DNA of 32,145 nt from Acidobacteriaceae bacterium (GTDB lineage: Bacteria; Acidobacteriota; Terriglobia; Terriglobales; Acidobacteriaceae), in NCBI GenBank assembly GCA_003151985.1, contig PLZC01000459.1:1-32145 (forward strand). The letters are read 5' to 3'. Positions 31,956-32,145 of the stretch are shown in pieces; the stretch's first letter is position 1; each line of letters begins with the position of its first letter. A program made the translations under genes and the position numbers. The notes under the pieces were generated by a model that was not told the origin of the DNA, searched no databases, and was given only the letters and a program-made list of their open reading frames with translations.

Positions 31956-32145
31956 GTGGCGACTTTGCTTCGCAGTGCGCCAGCGACAGGCAAGGAGAAG
32001 CATCAGAGAGTCAGCGAAACCGCCGGCAGCAAGTACACAATCGAGGCCTGCATTGGGATGCGTTGGATGAGGACATTTCGATTGACGGTCTACTTGCGGG
32101 CGTGACCGATCAGAGCACAACCCGCACACCAAGCTGGCCACCACG
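31956..32145 (+). pseudogene. DUF2442-like protein, frameshifted C-terminal remnant at the right edge
   Basis: Just after the GH3 stop, one frame reads ATLLRSAPATGKEKHQRVSETAGSKYTIE and, after a 1-nt slip near 32043, the next frame reads GLHWDALDEDISIDGLLAG. Joined, they resemble the end of DUF2442 proteins, whose C terminus is a GIHW-x-x-LDEDISVEGLL pattern. The first half of the ~90-residue domain is absent and no ribosome binding site is placed properly before the GTG at 31956. DUF2442 genes often pair with DUF4160 genes; no partner is visible, but the sequence runs to the window edge. It is probably dead. Confidence 0.6.

Noticed and set aside
1-32145. CRISPR arrays, tRNA and rRNA genes, complete insertion sequences, replication origins
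   Set aside because: Looked for on reading the sequence; no regularly spaced repeats, tRNA T-loop/acceptor patterns, rRNA core sequences or transposase genes were seen.

Overview
The window looks like chromosomal DNA of a soil Acidobacteriota bacterium, probably class Terriglobia. This is inferred from two ~1,080-residue Oar-like TonB-dependent receptors with an N-terminal carboxypeptidase-regulatory-like domain, several secreted glycoside hydrolases, strong AGGAGAGG-type ribosome binding sites, and a REP-like intergenic element of the 'gggctgaagcccg' type. No rRNA, tRNA or CRISPR array was seen.

Layout. (1) 1-3330 is an accessory, island-like block: the C-terminal end of an SNF2/HepA-type helicase cut by the window edge, a UvrD-like helicase relic with an internal deletion, a lone HEAAH metallopeptidase, an RNase H-fold protein with extra domains, and the last ~60 codons of a tyrosine recombinase. 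The recombinase relic is fused out of frame to the front half of a YheT-type alpha/beta hydrolase. (2) 3905-7920 holds a large secreted six-hairpin glycosidase-like protein and a divergent aldose-epimerase-like gene. (3) 7979-22117 is a ten-gene, same-strand (minus) array. In transcription order it is IclR regulator, penicillin-acylase-family Ntn hydrolase, TonB receptor, RraA-like protein, SMP-30 lactonase, amidohydrolase, mandelate-racemase-type dehydratase, SDR dehydrogenase, GH39-like glycosidase, EamA transporter. The amidohydrolase, dehydratase and SDR genes overlap by 4 nt each. (4) 22118-22671 is a structured intergenic region with a 17-bp tandem repeat, a REP-like element and a long inverted repeat. 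A second TonB receptor follows on the plus strand. (5) 25911-29394 mixes an intact HAD phosphatase with truncated or chimeric genes: an amidohydrolase tail, a Na+/solute symporter lacking its front, and a TonB-receptor signal peptide fused to an amino-acid permease tail. (6) 29525-31948 is an intact secreted GH3 enzyme, followed by a frameshifted DUF2442-like relic at the right edge.

How the genes fit together. Region 3 reads as an uptake-and-degradation locus for a glycoconjugate. The receptor imports it, the acylase and GH39-like enzyme cut it, and the mutarotase-like protein, SDR, two lactonase-type enzymes, acid-sugar dehydratase and RraA-like aldolase form a plausible non-phosphorylative oxidative sugar route controlled by IclR. 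The exact sugar cannot be read from sequence.

I did not find a convincing new defence or mobile system. The most unusual feature is the density of broken and chimeric gene junctions (about six in 32 kb) beside well-preserved catabolic genes. Other points of interest are the 5' UTR inverted repeat of the second receptor, the acylase inside a sugar-acid locus, and a GH3 enzyme with Glu at the expected Asp nucleophile position.
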